A stretch of DNA of 64,000 nucleotides from JADCRZ01 sp037718865 (GTDB taxonomy: Bacteria > Bacteroidota > Bacteroidia > Chitinophagales > Chitinophagaceae): assembly GCA_037718865.1 (NCBI GenBank), contig JBBJMP010000016.1, positions 69,667 to 133,666 on the forward strand, given 5' to 3'. A program made the position numbers and the translations under genes. Shown piece by piece: positions 19,435-28,861 of this stretch; within the stretch, counting starts at the first letter, position 1; each line of letters starts with the position of its first letter. Below the pieces are notes generated by a model, which was given only the letters and a program-made list of their open reading frames with translations, did not search any database and was not told the origin of the DNA.

Positions 19435-21027
19435 TTACCTGATGATATCGATGACTTCCATTGATTTGCTCTTTAAAATAGTATTTGGTGGTAATGATTT
19501 GTACACTACATTATTTGCGCCTATAACGCATCCGTCACCTATTGAAACATTTTGCAGAATCACCGTATTGCTGCCAACCCAAACGTTACTACCAATTTCA
19601 ATTTTTCCGTTATTATACCCTTGTTGGCTAAACGGTATATTTCTTTCTTTGTATTTATGATTATGATCGTATAATTTCACACCCTCGCCAAACCACGAAT
19701 CATCCCCAATAACAATTTCCTTATGACAGGTAAGCGCTGAATAATTGTTAAATAGAACATTATTCCCTAAAATCAATTGTCCCACAATATTGAAATTGCA
19801 GAACTTGCCTATAGACACATCAGCTCCTGCAATGATCTTTGAATCTTCTTCCATAAAATTAATCCTTGAAAAATCACCGATGTATATTTTTTGCACATCC
19901 AGGCTAATGCCCTTGCGATCGAAAAAATTTATCTTGGCTGTTGAACTAAGGTTTATCGATCCGTAATTTTTTATATTGCTGGAATTTAACCAACCAGTGT
20001 ATAGAGTGAAAATTCGGTTCTCATAGCCAGAAAACAATCTTTTAGGATAGAAATATAGTGTTTTTAGGAGGAAAAAATTGCACCTCCTAAAGATTTTTTC
20101 AATGATAGACTTCATATCTTTTACAAGTGCAGAAACCTGGTCAATTATTTGTTCACCAATTGGAACAGGGGGAATATTTAATTGCTTAAATTTAACCAGT
20201 AGATTCTGTTCCCATTCTGTTTTACCCTGCTCATGGAAACATTGCAAGTATTGCGCGAATGCCGTTCTGAATTTTTTTATTTCCTCATTACCCAGAAGCC
20301 TACGATCAAAATTGTTTATCCGGATATTTAAAGACAAATATTGCTGGTTTATAAGGTTTGATGAAAAATTATTGTCATGAATCCTATATACGAATAGTCT
20401 TTCTTCCATTCCGAAAAAGTTAGCGCCCCCCCGGCATAATTTAAGCCAATAGTCGTGGTCCTCAACTCCGGGTACTGCTTCATCCTGCATACCTATTTTC
20501 GAAATCCAGCTGCGTTTAAACACAGCGGATAAAACGGGAATATAGTTGCCAAAAAGCATCTTTTTGTATAGCTCAACTCCATGATAAAAGCCCTTGGCTA
20601 TTTCATTATGATAGTAAAGTTTTATCCTCTTATCTTGATATTTTGTATAACCGTCTGAAAAAACAACATCCAACTCCCCGTTTTTATTAATGCACTGATA
20701 TTGAAGTTCCAGTTTTGCCGGAAGCCACAAATCATCAGCGTCAATAAAAGCTATCCATTGCCCTGAAGAAACCTTCATTCCGGTGTTGCGTGCAGCAGGC
20801 TGTTTTTTGTTTGACTGATGCAAAAGTTTAATCCTATGGTCAAGCCTGCAGAAATTCTCAACTATGCTCGCTGTTTTGTCTGTAGAACCGTCATTGATGA
20901 TTATGAGTTCCCATGCTTTGAAAGACTGTTGTATTACGGATTGAATAGTTTCGGAAATAAATTTCTCCCCGTTAAAAACCGGTAGGATTATTGAGAAAAA
21001 AGGAACATCTACAGTAGTGTCCATCAT
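19435..21027 (-). CDS. Glycosyltransferase family 2 fused to a left-handed beta-helix acyltransferase
   Basis: The 530-aa product has a GT-A glycosyltransferase at residues ~8-230: FSIILPVFNGEKFISETIQSV, IIINDGSTDKT and the metal-binding IAFIDADDLWL. After a linker of about 130 residues, the C-terminal ~170 residues form hexapeptide repeats (GNNVLFNNYSALTCHKEIVIGDDSWFGEGV, HNHKYKERNIPFS, IEIGSNVWVGSNTVILQNVSIGDGCVIGANNVVYKSLPPNTI), the left-handed beta-helix fold of O-acetyl- and acyltransferases. The His of DHNHKY matches the catalytic His of that family. The two activities would add a sugar and acylate it. It is the last gene of a minus-strand glycan operon with an ABC exporter. Confidence 0.9.
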   Translation of the reverse strand: MMDTTVDVPFFSIILPVFNGEKFISETIQSVIQQSFKAWELIIINDGSTDKTASIVENFCRLDHRIKLLHQSNKKQPAARNTGMKVSSGQWIAFIDADDLWLPAKLELQYQCINKNGELDVVFSDGYTKYQDKRIKLYYHNEIAKGFYHGVELYKKMLFGNYIPVLSAVFKRSWISKIGMQDEAVPGVEDHDYWLKLCRGGANFFGMEERLFVYRIHDNNFSSNLINQQYLSLNIRINNFDRRLLGNEEIKKFRTAFAQYLQCFHEQGKTEWEQNLLVKFKQLNIPPVPIGEQIIDQVSALVKDMKSIIEKIFRRCNFFLLKTLYFYPKRLFSGYENRIFTLYTGWLNSSNIKNYGSINLSSTAKINFFDRKGISLDVQKIYIGDFSRINFMEEDSKIIAGADVSIGKFCNFNIVGQLILGNNVLFNNYSALTCHKEIVIGDDSWFGEGVKLYDHNHKYKERNIPFSQQGYNNGKIEIGSNVWVGSNTVILQNVSIGDGCVIGANNVVYKSLPPNTILKSKSMEVIDIIR

Positions 21028-21187
21028 TGCAGGATTATTTTACTTCAATTAGTTAGAGATAGGTGTTTTATCATTTCATGCCAGATAAATATTGACAACA
21101 TTATGGGAATTACTTGCGTGATGGCTAACGCTTCTTCATCATAGGTTTTTTAAAGCTCAACCCGGCATCATTTATACCTGATCAAAT

Positions 21188-22204
21188 TTATTTTAACTGA
21201 GACAAAATTAAACGCCGGGTAACAAGGATAGTTTTGTTCTTTGCCTTTCTGACAATGTTCCTGAAACTTCTTTTTGACTTTTCCAAATCCCGCTGATGTG
21301 ACTCATAGATAAGCTGATAATAGCATTGGATTTTACTAAAAACCTCATGGTTGTTATTAATCAGTTTTGATTGATATTCGTCTATGATGACTCGCAGCTG
21401 TTCAAAATCCTTGATCAGGTGCCGGTTCTGTTTGTAAGAAATAAGATACGGATCACTAAACTTATAATGGCTAAAATGAAAAAACTTTAGCTTTTCCGAC
21501 CCATTTACATAATAGGTCCCATTTATTTTGTCTATTTGCCTTTCATAAAGGTTCCAATTAGCCACATTATATCCTAAATGTTTCAGGACATGAACACCTT
21601 CAAAATAGATGGGTGCATAATTAACCCAGATTTGATCAGTAAACATTCCATGCTGCGGATCTATATAGCAATATTTCATTAATCGGTCATGCCACCAGTC
21701 CAAAAATTTTTTGGACTCCAGGCTATACTTCACAGCAATAAATCCCAAGTTATAAAGTCCATAAATAGAAAGATGTATCTCCGAAGGGACCTTTCCATCA
21801 TCAATTGGAGAACAACCATGTGGAGTGATGATAATATTATAAGTTTCTTTTTCAAACAGGTCAACTATTTCCGGGAAAGAATCAAAAATCATCAAATCAG
21901 GATCAAGATAAAGTACATGATCGCTTTTGTAACGTTCGAATAAAAAGGTGAATATAGAAGGCTTGACCGCTGTATTCAATTCAATAATATTGTATTTCCA
22001 GGCTAACTCATCAATGTTATTTACGACATCCCTGATAGCGACCACTTTCACATTAGGAATACCTTCATAGTTTATCTCTGAAAGAAATTTGTCAACAAGA
22101 AAGATGAAAAAACGATAACTGGTGTGTTTGTCCAGGAATGTTTCTGCAGCAATCCGGGCTTTTGCCAAATAATTATTGGAACAAATTGTAAAAGCTATGA
22201 GCAT
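21188..22204 (-). CDS. Putative glycosyltransferase (GT-A/GT8-like nucleotide-sugar transferase fold)
   Basis: The 338-aa product reads FTICSNNYLAKARIAAETFLDKH at the start and has the metal-binding motif VLYLDPDLMIFDSF. Further along are YNLGFIAVK, FLDWWHDRLMKYCYIDPQHGMFTDQIWVNYAP and KLKFFHFSHYKF. This pattern fits bacterial sugar transferases of the GT-A fold that retain a DxD. Acceptor and donor are unknown. It lies within the minus-strand glycan export operon, 160 bp before the GT2/acyltransferase gene, in AT-rich DNA. Confidence 0.8.
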   Translation of the reverse strand: MLIAFTICSNNYLAKARIAAETFLDKHTSYRFFIFLVDKFLSEINYEGIPNVKVVAIRDVVNNIDELAWKYNIIELNTAVKPSIFTFLFERYKSDHVLYLDPDLMIFDSFPEIVDLFEKETYNIIITPHGCSPIDDGKVPSEIHLSIYGLYNLGFIAVKYSLESKKFLDWWHDRLMKYCYIDPQHGMFTDQIWVNYAPIYFEGVHVLKHLGYNVANWNLYERQIDKINGTYYVNGSEKLKFFHFSHYKFSDPYLISYKQNRHLIKDFEQLRVIIDEYQSKLINNNHEVFSKIQCYYQLIYESHQRDLEKSKRSFRNIVRKAKNKTILVTRRLILSQLK

Positions 22205-22267
22205 GTTATAATAGTTGATACATAGGTTTACATTGTAATCTCAGGCATAATCATCACCAGGAAATAT

Positions 22268-23176
22268 CTACCTGAAACAAAAGATATTTAATTGCAAGTC
22301 GTAACGAACATCCTTATCTCTTATATAAGGATGAGAAAAAACATTCGAAGCTTCCTTTATATAATATCTAAAGCCATTATTACCTAACGCCTTCAATATT
22401 TCATCCAGCAGTTGAGGTTGATCGGGAAAGCTGTGGTACTCAATAAACATCTTGTCTACTTTGTATAGTTCATCAGCACAATCCATGATCACTTTATGTT
22501 CCGCGCCCTCAATATCGATTTTTAAAAAGTCGATAGCTACATACTTCTTTAAAATATGCTTTAACCTTACTGCCTCAACTTGTTTTTCCTCAGTCTTGTG
22601 AGTGCCAAAATAGGTATTGTAGTTTCCTATCCAGGTTCCCGGTGGCGCATTAGCGTAATCATTGTCGTCCGGGCTAACTTCAGCATTTGCAACAGAGCCT
22701 CCAACAGACCCTTCACTTGAAAACACCACGCTGGAATTTGTATCCCAAACCGCCATATTATGTAAAGTGACCTGGTTGAAATTAAAGCACCTTAAATTTT
22801 CGAGCGCCATTTTGCAAATATCGTAATCGGCCTCGTAGGCTGTTATAATGGCGTGTGGAAATCTCAATTTGAAATAAATAACGCTCAACCCCCAGCTGGC
22901 TCCGCAATCTATGATAACAGGCTGCATCTTGTACGTTTCAAATTTGTACACTTCATGGATAAATATTTCTTCAACACTCCGCAAAAACCAGTAAGGCGAA
23001 CTAATTGTAAATGGTCGATTTAAAAATGTTGTTTTTGTATGTGATACATACCAGTGATCAAACTTCCTTAGTCGTAGGTATTCCTCCAGGGACAGTCCCA
23101 AAGCGTCTTTATTTTTCTCGTAGTAGAGCGTATCAGGCGGTATTTCAGGATTACCCTTGAAAAATCGGGAAAGCAT
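22268..23176 (-). CDS. FkbM family methyltransferase
   Basis: Read from the ATG at 23176, the product has 302 residues; a longer frame from 23260 would overlap the exporter ATPase gene by 74 bp, so the shorter start is preferred. The SAM-binding fold shows VIIDCGASWGLSVIYFKLRFPHAIITAYEAD and NMAVWDTNSSVVF. Further on are VRLKHILKKYVAIDFLKIDIEGAEHKVI and MFIEYHSF, all standard for FkbM methyltransferases. These O-methylate sugars and are common in capsule and O-antigen loci. It starts 10 bp after the ATPase stop, so the two are co-transcribed. Confidence 0.88.
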   Translation of the reverse strand: MLSRFFKGNPEIPPDTLYYEKNKDALGLSLEEYLRLRKFDHWYVSHTKTTFLNRPFTISSPYWFLRSVEEIFIHEVYKFETYKMQPVIIDCGASWGLSVIYFKLRFPHAIITAYEADYDICKMALENLRCFNFNQVTLHNMAVWDTNSSVVFSSEGSVGGSVANAEVSPDDNDYANAPPGTWIGNYNTYFGTHKTEEKQVEAVRLKHILKKYVAIDFLKIDIEGAEHKVIMDCADELYKVDKMFIEYHSFPDQPQLLDEILKALGNNGFRYYIKEASNVFSHPYIRDKDVRYDLQLNIFCFR

Positions 23177-23186
23177 AAAATAATTT

Positions 23187-24449
23187 TTAGTGCAATTGAA
23201 GGGCATCGGAGTACTTCCAGTTAATTCTTCCGAATACATTTCCATAATCATAGTCTCCATGAATCAGCAAATCGGATCCGTTGTCAATAATCTTAAAATT
23301 ACATACATCTTCCGCAATATCTATTTGTTCCGTTCTTGGCTTGTGAATAAAAGCGTGGATGCTGTAAGAACCCCGCACTAAAAAATTAGATTCTATGACC
23401 AATTGAACCGTATCTGAGGTAATAATTTTAGATTCTGAAGAGAACAACCTGGTTTTATTACTATCCATTACCATAAAAAAAATGGAATAGTCGTGTTTGC
23501 TCCTGAAGATATTAAACGACAGTTCAAAATTGAAATAAATTTCTTCGTCATGAAAAAACTGGTCCTTCAGCCGTTTATCGGAATCAGAAGGATATATTTT
23601 CCTGAACCATATCTTCTTTTCACTATTAACCGGCCCTTCAAATATCGGACTGGTATTAGTAAATTGTTCCATGTAAGATTTAATCACATTACTCGTTTTC
23701 TCATGAACCACCAGTTTACCGCGATCCAATAAGATAGAAGAATTACAAAGTTGTTTTACCGCGCCTAGGTTGTGGCTGACAAATAGTATGGTTCGACCTT
23801 CCCTTTTGCTGACTTCATTCATTTTACCAAAACATTTTTTTTGAAACTCCGCATCGCCTACTGCCAGCACTTCATCTAATATGAGTATTTCAGATTCCAA
23901 ATGTGCAGCTACAGCAAATGCCAGGCGCACATACATACCAGAAGAGTATCGTTTCACCGGAGTATCTATGTATCGCTCAATACCTGCAAAATCAACAATA
24001 TCATCAAACTTCAACTTAATCTCCTTTTTACGCATACCCAGTATAGCTCCATTCAGAAAAACATTTTCCCGGCCACTTAATTCAGGATGAAAACCTGTTC
24101 CTACTTCCAGTAAACTTGCAATTCGCCCCTTAACTTTGAACGACCCGCCAGTTGGGGCTGTAATAAGGCTAAGAATCTTTAACAACGTACTTTTACCTGC
24201 ACCGTTACGTCCTATTATGCCAACAGCACTTCCCTGTTCAATTTCAAAACTAATATCTTTCAGAGACCATACGTACGCACTGCTACCTTTATGAGCGCGA
24301 TCATTAATTTCGCCAATTTGCAAATATGGATCTTCTTTGCCCCGGATAGTATACCAGAACCTGTTTATATCATGAGCAAGAGAACCGGTACCTGTTTGGC
24401 CTAACCTGTATTGTTTTGAAATTCCATCAACCCTGATAGCTTTCACCAT
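23187..24449 (-). CDS. Polysaccharide ABC exporter, ATP-binding subunit (Wzt type)
   Basis: The 420-aa product has an ABC ATPase domain at residues ~1-245: Walker A GRNGAGKST, signature YSSGM, Walker B ILILDEVLAVGD and the switch region LFVSHN. A C-terminal beta-sandwich of about 150 residues follows (SIFFMVMDSNKTRLFSSESK to YSIHAFIHKPRTEQ), the Wzt_C-type carbohydrate-binding domain that recognises the modified end of the polymer. With the Wzm-like permease at 24517-25392 it forms an exporter for an O-antigen- or teichoic-acid-like glycan. The methyltransferase and acyltransferase domains in the same operon are plausible makers of the terminal cap it recognises. Confidence 0.93.
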   Translation of the reverse strand: MVKAIRVDGISKQYRLGQTGTGSLAHDINRFWYTIRGKEDPYLQIGEINDRAHKGSSAYVWSLKDISFEIEQGSAVGIIGRNGAGKSTLLKILSLITAPTGGSFKVKGRIASLLEVGTGFHPELSGRENVFLNGAILGMRKKEIKLKFDDIVDFAGIERYIDTPVKRYSSGMYVRLAFAVAAHLESEILILDEVLAVGDAEFQKKCFGKMNEVSKREGRTILFVSHNLGAVKQLCNSSILLDRGKLVVHEKTSNVIKSYMEQFTNTSPIFEGPVNSEKKIWFRKIYPSDSDKRLKDQFFHDEEIYFNFELSFNIFRSKHDYSIFFMVMDSNKTRLFSSESKIITSDTVQLVIESNFLVRGSYSIHAFIHKPRTEQIDIAEDVCNFKIIDNGSDLLIHGDYDYGNVFGRINWKYSDALQLH

Positions 24450-24516
24450 ATTTTAATTAGTATTACAATTTTTTAGCAGATTGTCCCTGGGCGTCTTTCT
24501 ACAATGGTCATTCTCT

Positions 24517-25392
24517 CTATACAGTATCGATAAATGTTTTCCCAACCTTATTAAAAAATATCATTCCGATGATCAAAGTGACTATGGTAAATCCAATGCT
24601 ATAAAACACACCATACATTTCAACTGTTCCCCTGTTAAGCAATACCAGGCGGAAGGATTCAATAATTGATGTAAGCGGATTTATATTAATAAAGAATCTA
24701 TATCTATGATCGTCAACATAAGATAAAGGAAATACAACCGGTGTAGCATACATGATAAGCTGGACCGCAAAGGCCAATAGCACACTAAAATCCCTGTATT
24801 TTGTGGTAATAGATGAAATAATTAAACCAAGGCCCAGCCCTAAGGCAGCCATTTGAACCAACAAGAGCGGCATAAGCAATAACCGGAACCCTATCTGGAG
24901 AGGATAGCCATTGAAGTGATAATAAATCATTACAACAACCACCAGCAGGAACTGGAGGCCAAACTTGACCATGTTTGAGATGACCAGGGAGATGGGTAAA
25001 ACTAACCTTGGAAAATAAACTTTTCCAAAAATGTAAGCATTATTTACAAAGGTGTTCGAAATAGTGACCAAACAATTTGAAAAATAATTCCACAAAGTTA
25101 TTCCAGACAAATAAAAAACAACAGGGGCAATGCCATCTGTTGGTAATTTTGCTATTTTATTAAACAACAACAAAAATACAAACGTCGTAAGCGCAGGTTG
25201 TACGAATTGCCATACAGGACCTAAAACAGTTTGTTTATATTGCGCTACAAAATCCCGCCATACAAATAACATAATCAAGTCGCGATAATTCCATACCTCA
25301 TTTAAGTGCAGGTCAAAAAGATCGTTTTGTGCATTTACTTCACGGTCCCATTTTTGTTCTTCGGCAGCATGTTCCAGGTGAATGTCATTCAT
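24517..25392 (-). CDS. Polysaccharide ABC exporter, permease subunit (Wzm type)
   Basis: The 291-aa product has the ABC-2 membrane topology with about six hydrophobic helices. It also has the family's amphipathic entry DLIMLFVWRDFVAQYKQTVLGPVWQFVQPALTTFVF, and FPRLVLPISLVISNMVKFGLQFLLVV, YRDFSVLLAFAVQLIMYATPVVFPLSYV and NPLTSIIESFR further along. It starts the minus-strand glycan operon and is divergent from the glycosyltransferase gene at 25678. The 285 bp between them contain a small palindrome (GCTAC-GTAA-GTAGC near 25631) but no promoter I can identify firmly. Confidence 0.93.
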   Translation of the reverse strand: MNDIHLEHAAEEQKWDREVNAQNDLFDLHLNEVWNYRDLIMLFVWRDFVAQYKQTVLGPVWQFVQPALTTFVFLLLFNKIAKLPTDGIAPVVFYLSGITLWNYFSNCLVTISNTFVNNAYIFGKVYFPRLVLPISLVISNMVKFGLQFLLVVVVMIYYHFNGYPLQIGFRLLLMPLLLVQMAALGLGLGLIISSITTKYRDFSVLLAFAVQLIMYATPVVFPLSYVDDHRYRFFININPLTSIIESFRLVLLNRGTVEMYGVFYSIGFTIVTLIIGMIFFNKVGKTFIDTV

Positions 25393-25677
25393 TTAATGTT
25401 ATGAATTTGGATGCTTAATATTGTTCCCTTTCTCTACGGCAGTATGATAAGCTCCCATCAGACCTGTTCTAAATTGAGTCTTAGGACGTTAGACTAATTA
25501 TAAGGATTTCGAATAACTCTGGATTGGTAGGATATTGAAATCTTAGAACACAAGGAAAATTGCATCAATAATAAAAATCCGCCTAAATATATCTCATTTT
25601 GACGATTTTATTAATATTACGGTATTTTAGCTACGTAAGTAGCAATTATTGTGTTGTAGCCTACAAGAATCCTGAAA

Positions 25678-26661
25678 ATGAATACAATAAAGGTACTTCC
25701 TATAGACGATCATAAAAGCGTTAGGCCTTTATGGTCTGTAGTAATACCTACCTACAATTGCTCAATTTACCTAAGAGAGACAATTCAAAGTGTATTGATT
25801 CAAGATAAAGGGGTTGAAAATATGGAAATTTGGGTTGTTGATGATTGCTCTACGGACAATCCACAAGCCATTGTGGAGGAGCTGGGAAAAGGAAGAATAG
25901 GGTTTTATCGCCAAAAGCAAAATGTAGGACAATTAAATAATTTTAGTACTTGCTTAAACCTCGCCAAAGGAAAAATCATCCATTTACTCCATGGCGACGA
26001 TTTTGTGCATGATGGTTTTTATGAAAATTTATGGAAAGGCTTTATTTCTGACGATAGTGTTGGCGCTGCTTTTACCGCTCATAATATCGTAGATGAAAGT
26101 GGTAAGTTAGTCATAAGCTCAGATTTGCTTGCAGCCGAAGCCGGAGTAATAGAGAATTTTTTATCAATTATTACTTGTAAGCAAGTTATTCAAACGCCAT
26201 CCATAGTCGTAAAAAGAGAAGTGTATGAGAAGTTAGGCGCTTTCAATAGAGACCTGCATTGGGTTGAAGACTGGGAAATGTGGATAAGGATCGCTTGTCA
26301 TTATACATTTTATTATGAGCCTCTCGTTCTGGCTTCCTATCGGGTTCACAATAATTCAAGTTCAGAAGATAACATTAAAACCGGAAGGTTTATTAAAGAT
26401 GTTCTTAATTGTATGGACGTTTACGCGGGCTATTTAAAAATGCCAAAAAAGAACAAGAAAAAAATGATCAATTCTGCGAAACAGCATTATCTAAATTTTG
26501 CGAGGCAACAAAGCAACAAAAGAGCATCGGTATTAATTCTTATCCGCAGTCTGGCACTTGTTTATAATTTCTCTTCTTTTTTTAGCATTATCATTCAAAC
26601 CCCCAAAATATTAATTAATGCATCCCGAAATAAAATAAAAAGTGTTTTTACAAAGGGTTAA
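25678..26661 (+). CDS. Glycosyltransferase family 2
   Basis: The 327-aa product has the GT2 nucleotide-binding start SVVIPTYNCSIYLRETIQSVL, followed by IWVVDDCSTDNPQAIVEEL and the metal-binding LLHGDDFVHDGFY. Acceptor-side motifs include TPSIVVKREVYEKLGAFNRDLHWVEDWEMWIRIA. It is the first of three plus-strand sugar transferase genes that complete the glycan locus. It ends 5 bp before the next gene starts. The DNA from here to 28.7 kb is markedly AT-rich compared with dinB or susC, which suggests horizontal acquisition. Confidence 0.9.
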   Translation: MNTIKVLPIDDHKSVRPLWSVVIPTYNCSIYLRETIQSVLIQDKGVENMEIWVVDDCSTDNPQAIVEELGKGRIGFYRQKQNVGQLNNFSTCLNLAKGKIIHLLHGDDFVHDGFYENLWKGFISDDSVGAAFTAHNIVDESGKLVISSDLLAAEAGVIENFLSIITCKQVIQTPSIVVKREVYEKLGAFNRDLHWVEDWEMWIRIACHYTFYYEPLVLASYRVHNNSSSEDNIKTGRFIKDVLNCMDVYAGYLKMPKKNKKKMINSAKQHYLNFARQQSNKRASVLILIRSLALVYNFSSFFSIIIQTPKILINASRNKIKSVFTKG

Positions 26662-26665
26662 AAAA

Positions 26666-27709
26666 ATGGAAGAAGGAATTAGTGTTATTATATGTTGTTT
26701 TAATAGTAGTTTAAGACTTGAGCCGACACTGGAACACTTATATCTACAAAAAAAGATTTTAAGTTCTCAATGGGAAGTTATTGTTGTGGATAATGCATCA
26801 ACAGATAACACTTCAGAAAAAGCAAGAGAAATATGGAACTCGTTTACAGCAATCAAGCCAATTTTCCGGATAATTTTTGAAGGGAACGCAGGACTTTCAT
26901 CCGCACGTAGCAGGGGGATACGGGAATCTACATTCAAACTGGTACTTTTTTGTGATGATGATAATTGGCTTGAAGAAAATTACCTATATAATGCGATGAA
27001 TATTATGAACTTATCGGCTAGTATAGGTGCACTCGGCGGAATCGGTTTTCCCGTTTTCGAAAAAAAAGAGCCTCCCTATTTTTGGAAAAATCAATACCAT
27101 GTATTAGCTGTAGGAAGCCAATGGCATAAAGAAGGAGACATTACTGAAGCACGGGGAGTCTTGTATGGAGCGGGGATGGTTTTAAACAAGGCAGCATATG
27201 ATATCTTAATAGATAAATATCATTTCAAATTCCAGGTATCAGATAGAATTGGTAATGACTTAATCAGTAGCGGAGATCACGAATTGTGTTTAGCCTTGAA
27301 ACGAATAGGATATAGAATATTTTATTCAGAAAGCTTGATTTTCAAACACTACATGCCTGAAAAGAGAACTCAAATAAATTATTATAAAAATCTCTTTCTT
27401 TCCTTTGGTAAATCCAATGCAATGCTATTTGTGTATTTTGTTGACGAATCAAATATAAATAATATAAAAAATGACTATCGTTATATATGCATCCGATGTT
27501 GTAAAAATATCATTAAAACATGGATTATATTAATACTGACTGGTTATTATACCAGTTTCAATAAATATAAGTATATTAGCGAACTCCATTATATGTATAA
27601 CAACCTTGGTATTTTAAAAAGGATGCTTATGCTAAAAAACTCTCATAAGAAACTTTTCAAAAGAAGCTTTTTATTTCATTTCAAAAATGAAAACTCCTGT
27701 TTGTCTTAA
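26666..27709 (+). CDS. Glycosyltransferase family 2
   Basis: Read from the ATG at 26666; an upstream GTG at 26642 would overlap the previous gene. The 347-aa product begins GISVIICCFNSSLRLEPTLEHLYLQ and continues with VIVVDNASTDNTSEKAR, GNAGLSSARSRGI and the metal-binding VLFCDDDNWLEENYL. A middle segment, ARGVLYGAGMVLNKAAYDIL and SSGDHELCLALKRIGYRIFY, resembles the acceptor region of GT2 enzymes. The C-terminal part is rich in Lys, Tyr and Asn. It is co-directional with both neighbours and probably in one transcription unit. Confidence 0.88.
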   Translation: MEEGISVIICCFNSSLRLEPTLEHLYLQKKILSSQWEVIVVDNASTDNTSEKAREIWNSFTAIKPIFRIIFEGNAGLSSARSRGIRESTFKLVLFCDDDNWLEENYLYNAMNIMNLSASIGALGGIGFPVFEKKEPPYFWKNQYHVLAVGSQWHKEGDITEARGVLYGAGMVLNKAAYDILIDKYHFKFQVSDRIGNDLISSGDHELCLALKRIGYRIFYSESLIFKHYMPEKRTQINYYKNLFLSFGKSNAMLFVYFVDESNINNIKNDYRYICIRCCKNIIKTWIILILTGYYTSFNKYKYISELHYMYNNLGILKRMLMLKNSHKKLFKRSFLFHFKNENSCLS

Positions 27710-27761
27710 AAATTTTATTTTTTTACAAATTGTTTGCTGTTCTGTTAAATTAATAATATAC

Positions 27762-28700
27762 ATGTTGGAAAAGTGGGATGCTCCTGAAGAAATTATTGTG
27801 TGTTTATATGACGGAAAATATCACTTTGGATTAGCGGCATTAGTGAATTCTTTGGTAAGGTCTAATTTCAAAGGTTTAATAAATACTGCTTACCGTGACG
27901 GTCTTCCTCCCTGGGTAACTCAACTTAAGCTTATTGATAACAACGCGTATTATGTAACAAATGATATTATTATTCATTTCGAATTAGTTACAACTGATAT
28001 ACATTTCGCATTTTACAAGCCATATTTCATTAAACAAACCGCTGTTAATTTCCCCCTAACAAATAAGATTTTTTATTTTGATGTTGATATTGTCATTGAC
28101 GCTCCCTGGAGCTTTTTCTCTAATTGGTTAGAAGACAAGGTATGCCTTTGTCTTGACGATTCATATGAATATGTACATAATAACCATCCTTGGAGAAAGG
28201 ATTGGAAAAAATTAGCCAATATGGAAAAAACTTTTTTCAATCCTGAAACTGCGTATGTAAATAGTGGCTTTATTGGTATTATGAGGGAAAGTATTTATTT
28301 AATAGATAAATGGATAGAGCTAACCAACAAATTCAAAGAATTAGGAGGTAGTTTAGAGGTCATTTTTCAGGATGGGCATAACTCGTATAAAGGGGATCAG
28401 GATCTATTGAACGCTGCAATAACTGTTTCCCCTGAGATTAAACTAAGTTTGATTGGTAAGGAAGGGATGGGTTTTACACAACCCGCGTATCTGATGACAC
28501 ATGCCGTTTCTAAAATTAAACCCTGGAACAAAAACTATTTAAGTTATTTAATTAAAAACGGTCATAAGCCTAGTTATTCTGAAAAGAACTTCTTTAATTA
28601 TTGCAAGTACCCAATCAACGTGTTTTCAAAATTTCAATTTTTTCGTAAAAAATCCAACTTATTTATTGCATCATTTTTTGGTCGCTATATTGGTTATTAA
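27762..28700 (+). CDS. Putative glycosyltransferase with DxD motif (GT-A fold)
   Basis: The start is placed at the ATG at 27762, because the longer frame from 27687 overlaps the preceding gene. The 312-aa product reads EEIIVCLYDGKYHFGLAALVNSLVRSNFKG, then FPLTNKIFYFDVDIVIDAPWSFF, where DVD is the likely metal site. Farther on are AYVNSGFIGIMRESIYLIDKWIE and GDQDLLNAAI, features of GT8-like and related transferases that process a nucleotide sugar. It is the last gene of the glycan cluster. The exact family is uncertain. Confidence 0.72.
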   Translation: MLEKWDAPEEIIVCLYDGKYHFGLAALVNSLVRSNFKGLINTAYRDGLPPWVTQLKLIDNNAYYVTNDIIIHFELVTTDIHFAFYKPYFIKQTAVNFPLTNKIFYFDVDIVIDAPWSFFSNWLEDKVCLCLDDSYEYVHNNHPWRKDWKKLANMEKTFFNPETAYVNSGFIGIMRESIYLIDKWIELTNKFKELGGSLEVIFQDGHNSYKGDQDLLNAAITVSPEIKLSLIGKEGMGFTQPAYLMTHAVSKIKPWNKNYLSYLIKNGHKPSYSEKNFFNYCKYPINVFSKFQFFRKKSNLFIASFFGRYIGY

Positions 28701-28861
28701 AAATAACCCTCCTTTCTTAAGTATCTTAATGCGCCGAAATGCAATTCTCTGATCCGGTCAACCGCCTGTAAGGTTAAGTAGTTTTACTTAAAAATACTTA
28801 ATACTAATTATTTTGTCTTATCAATACTAAAATATTTAGTAACATTGCTGTACCTATATTT

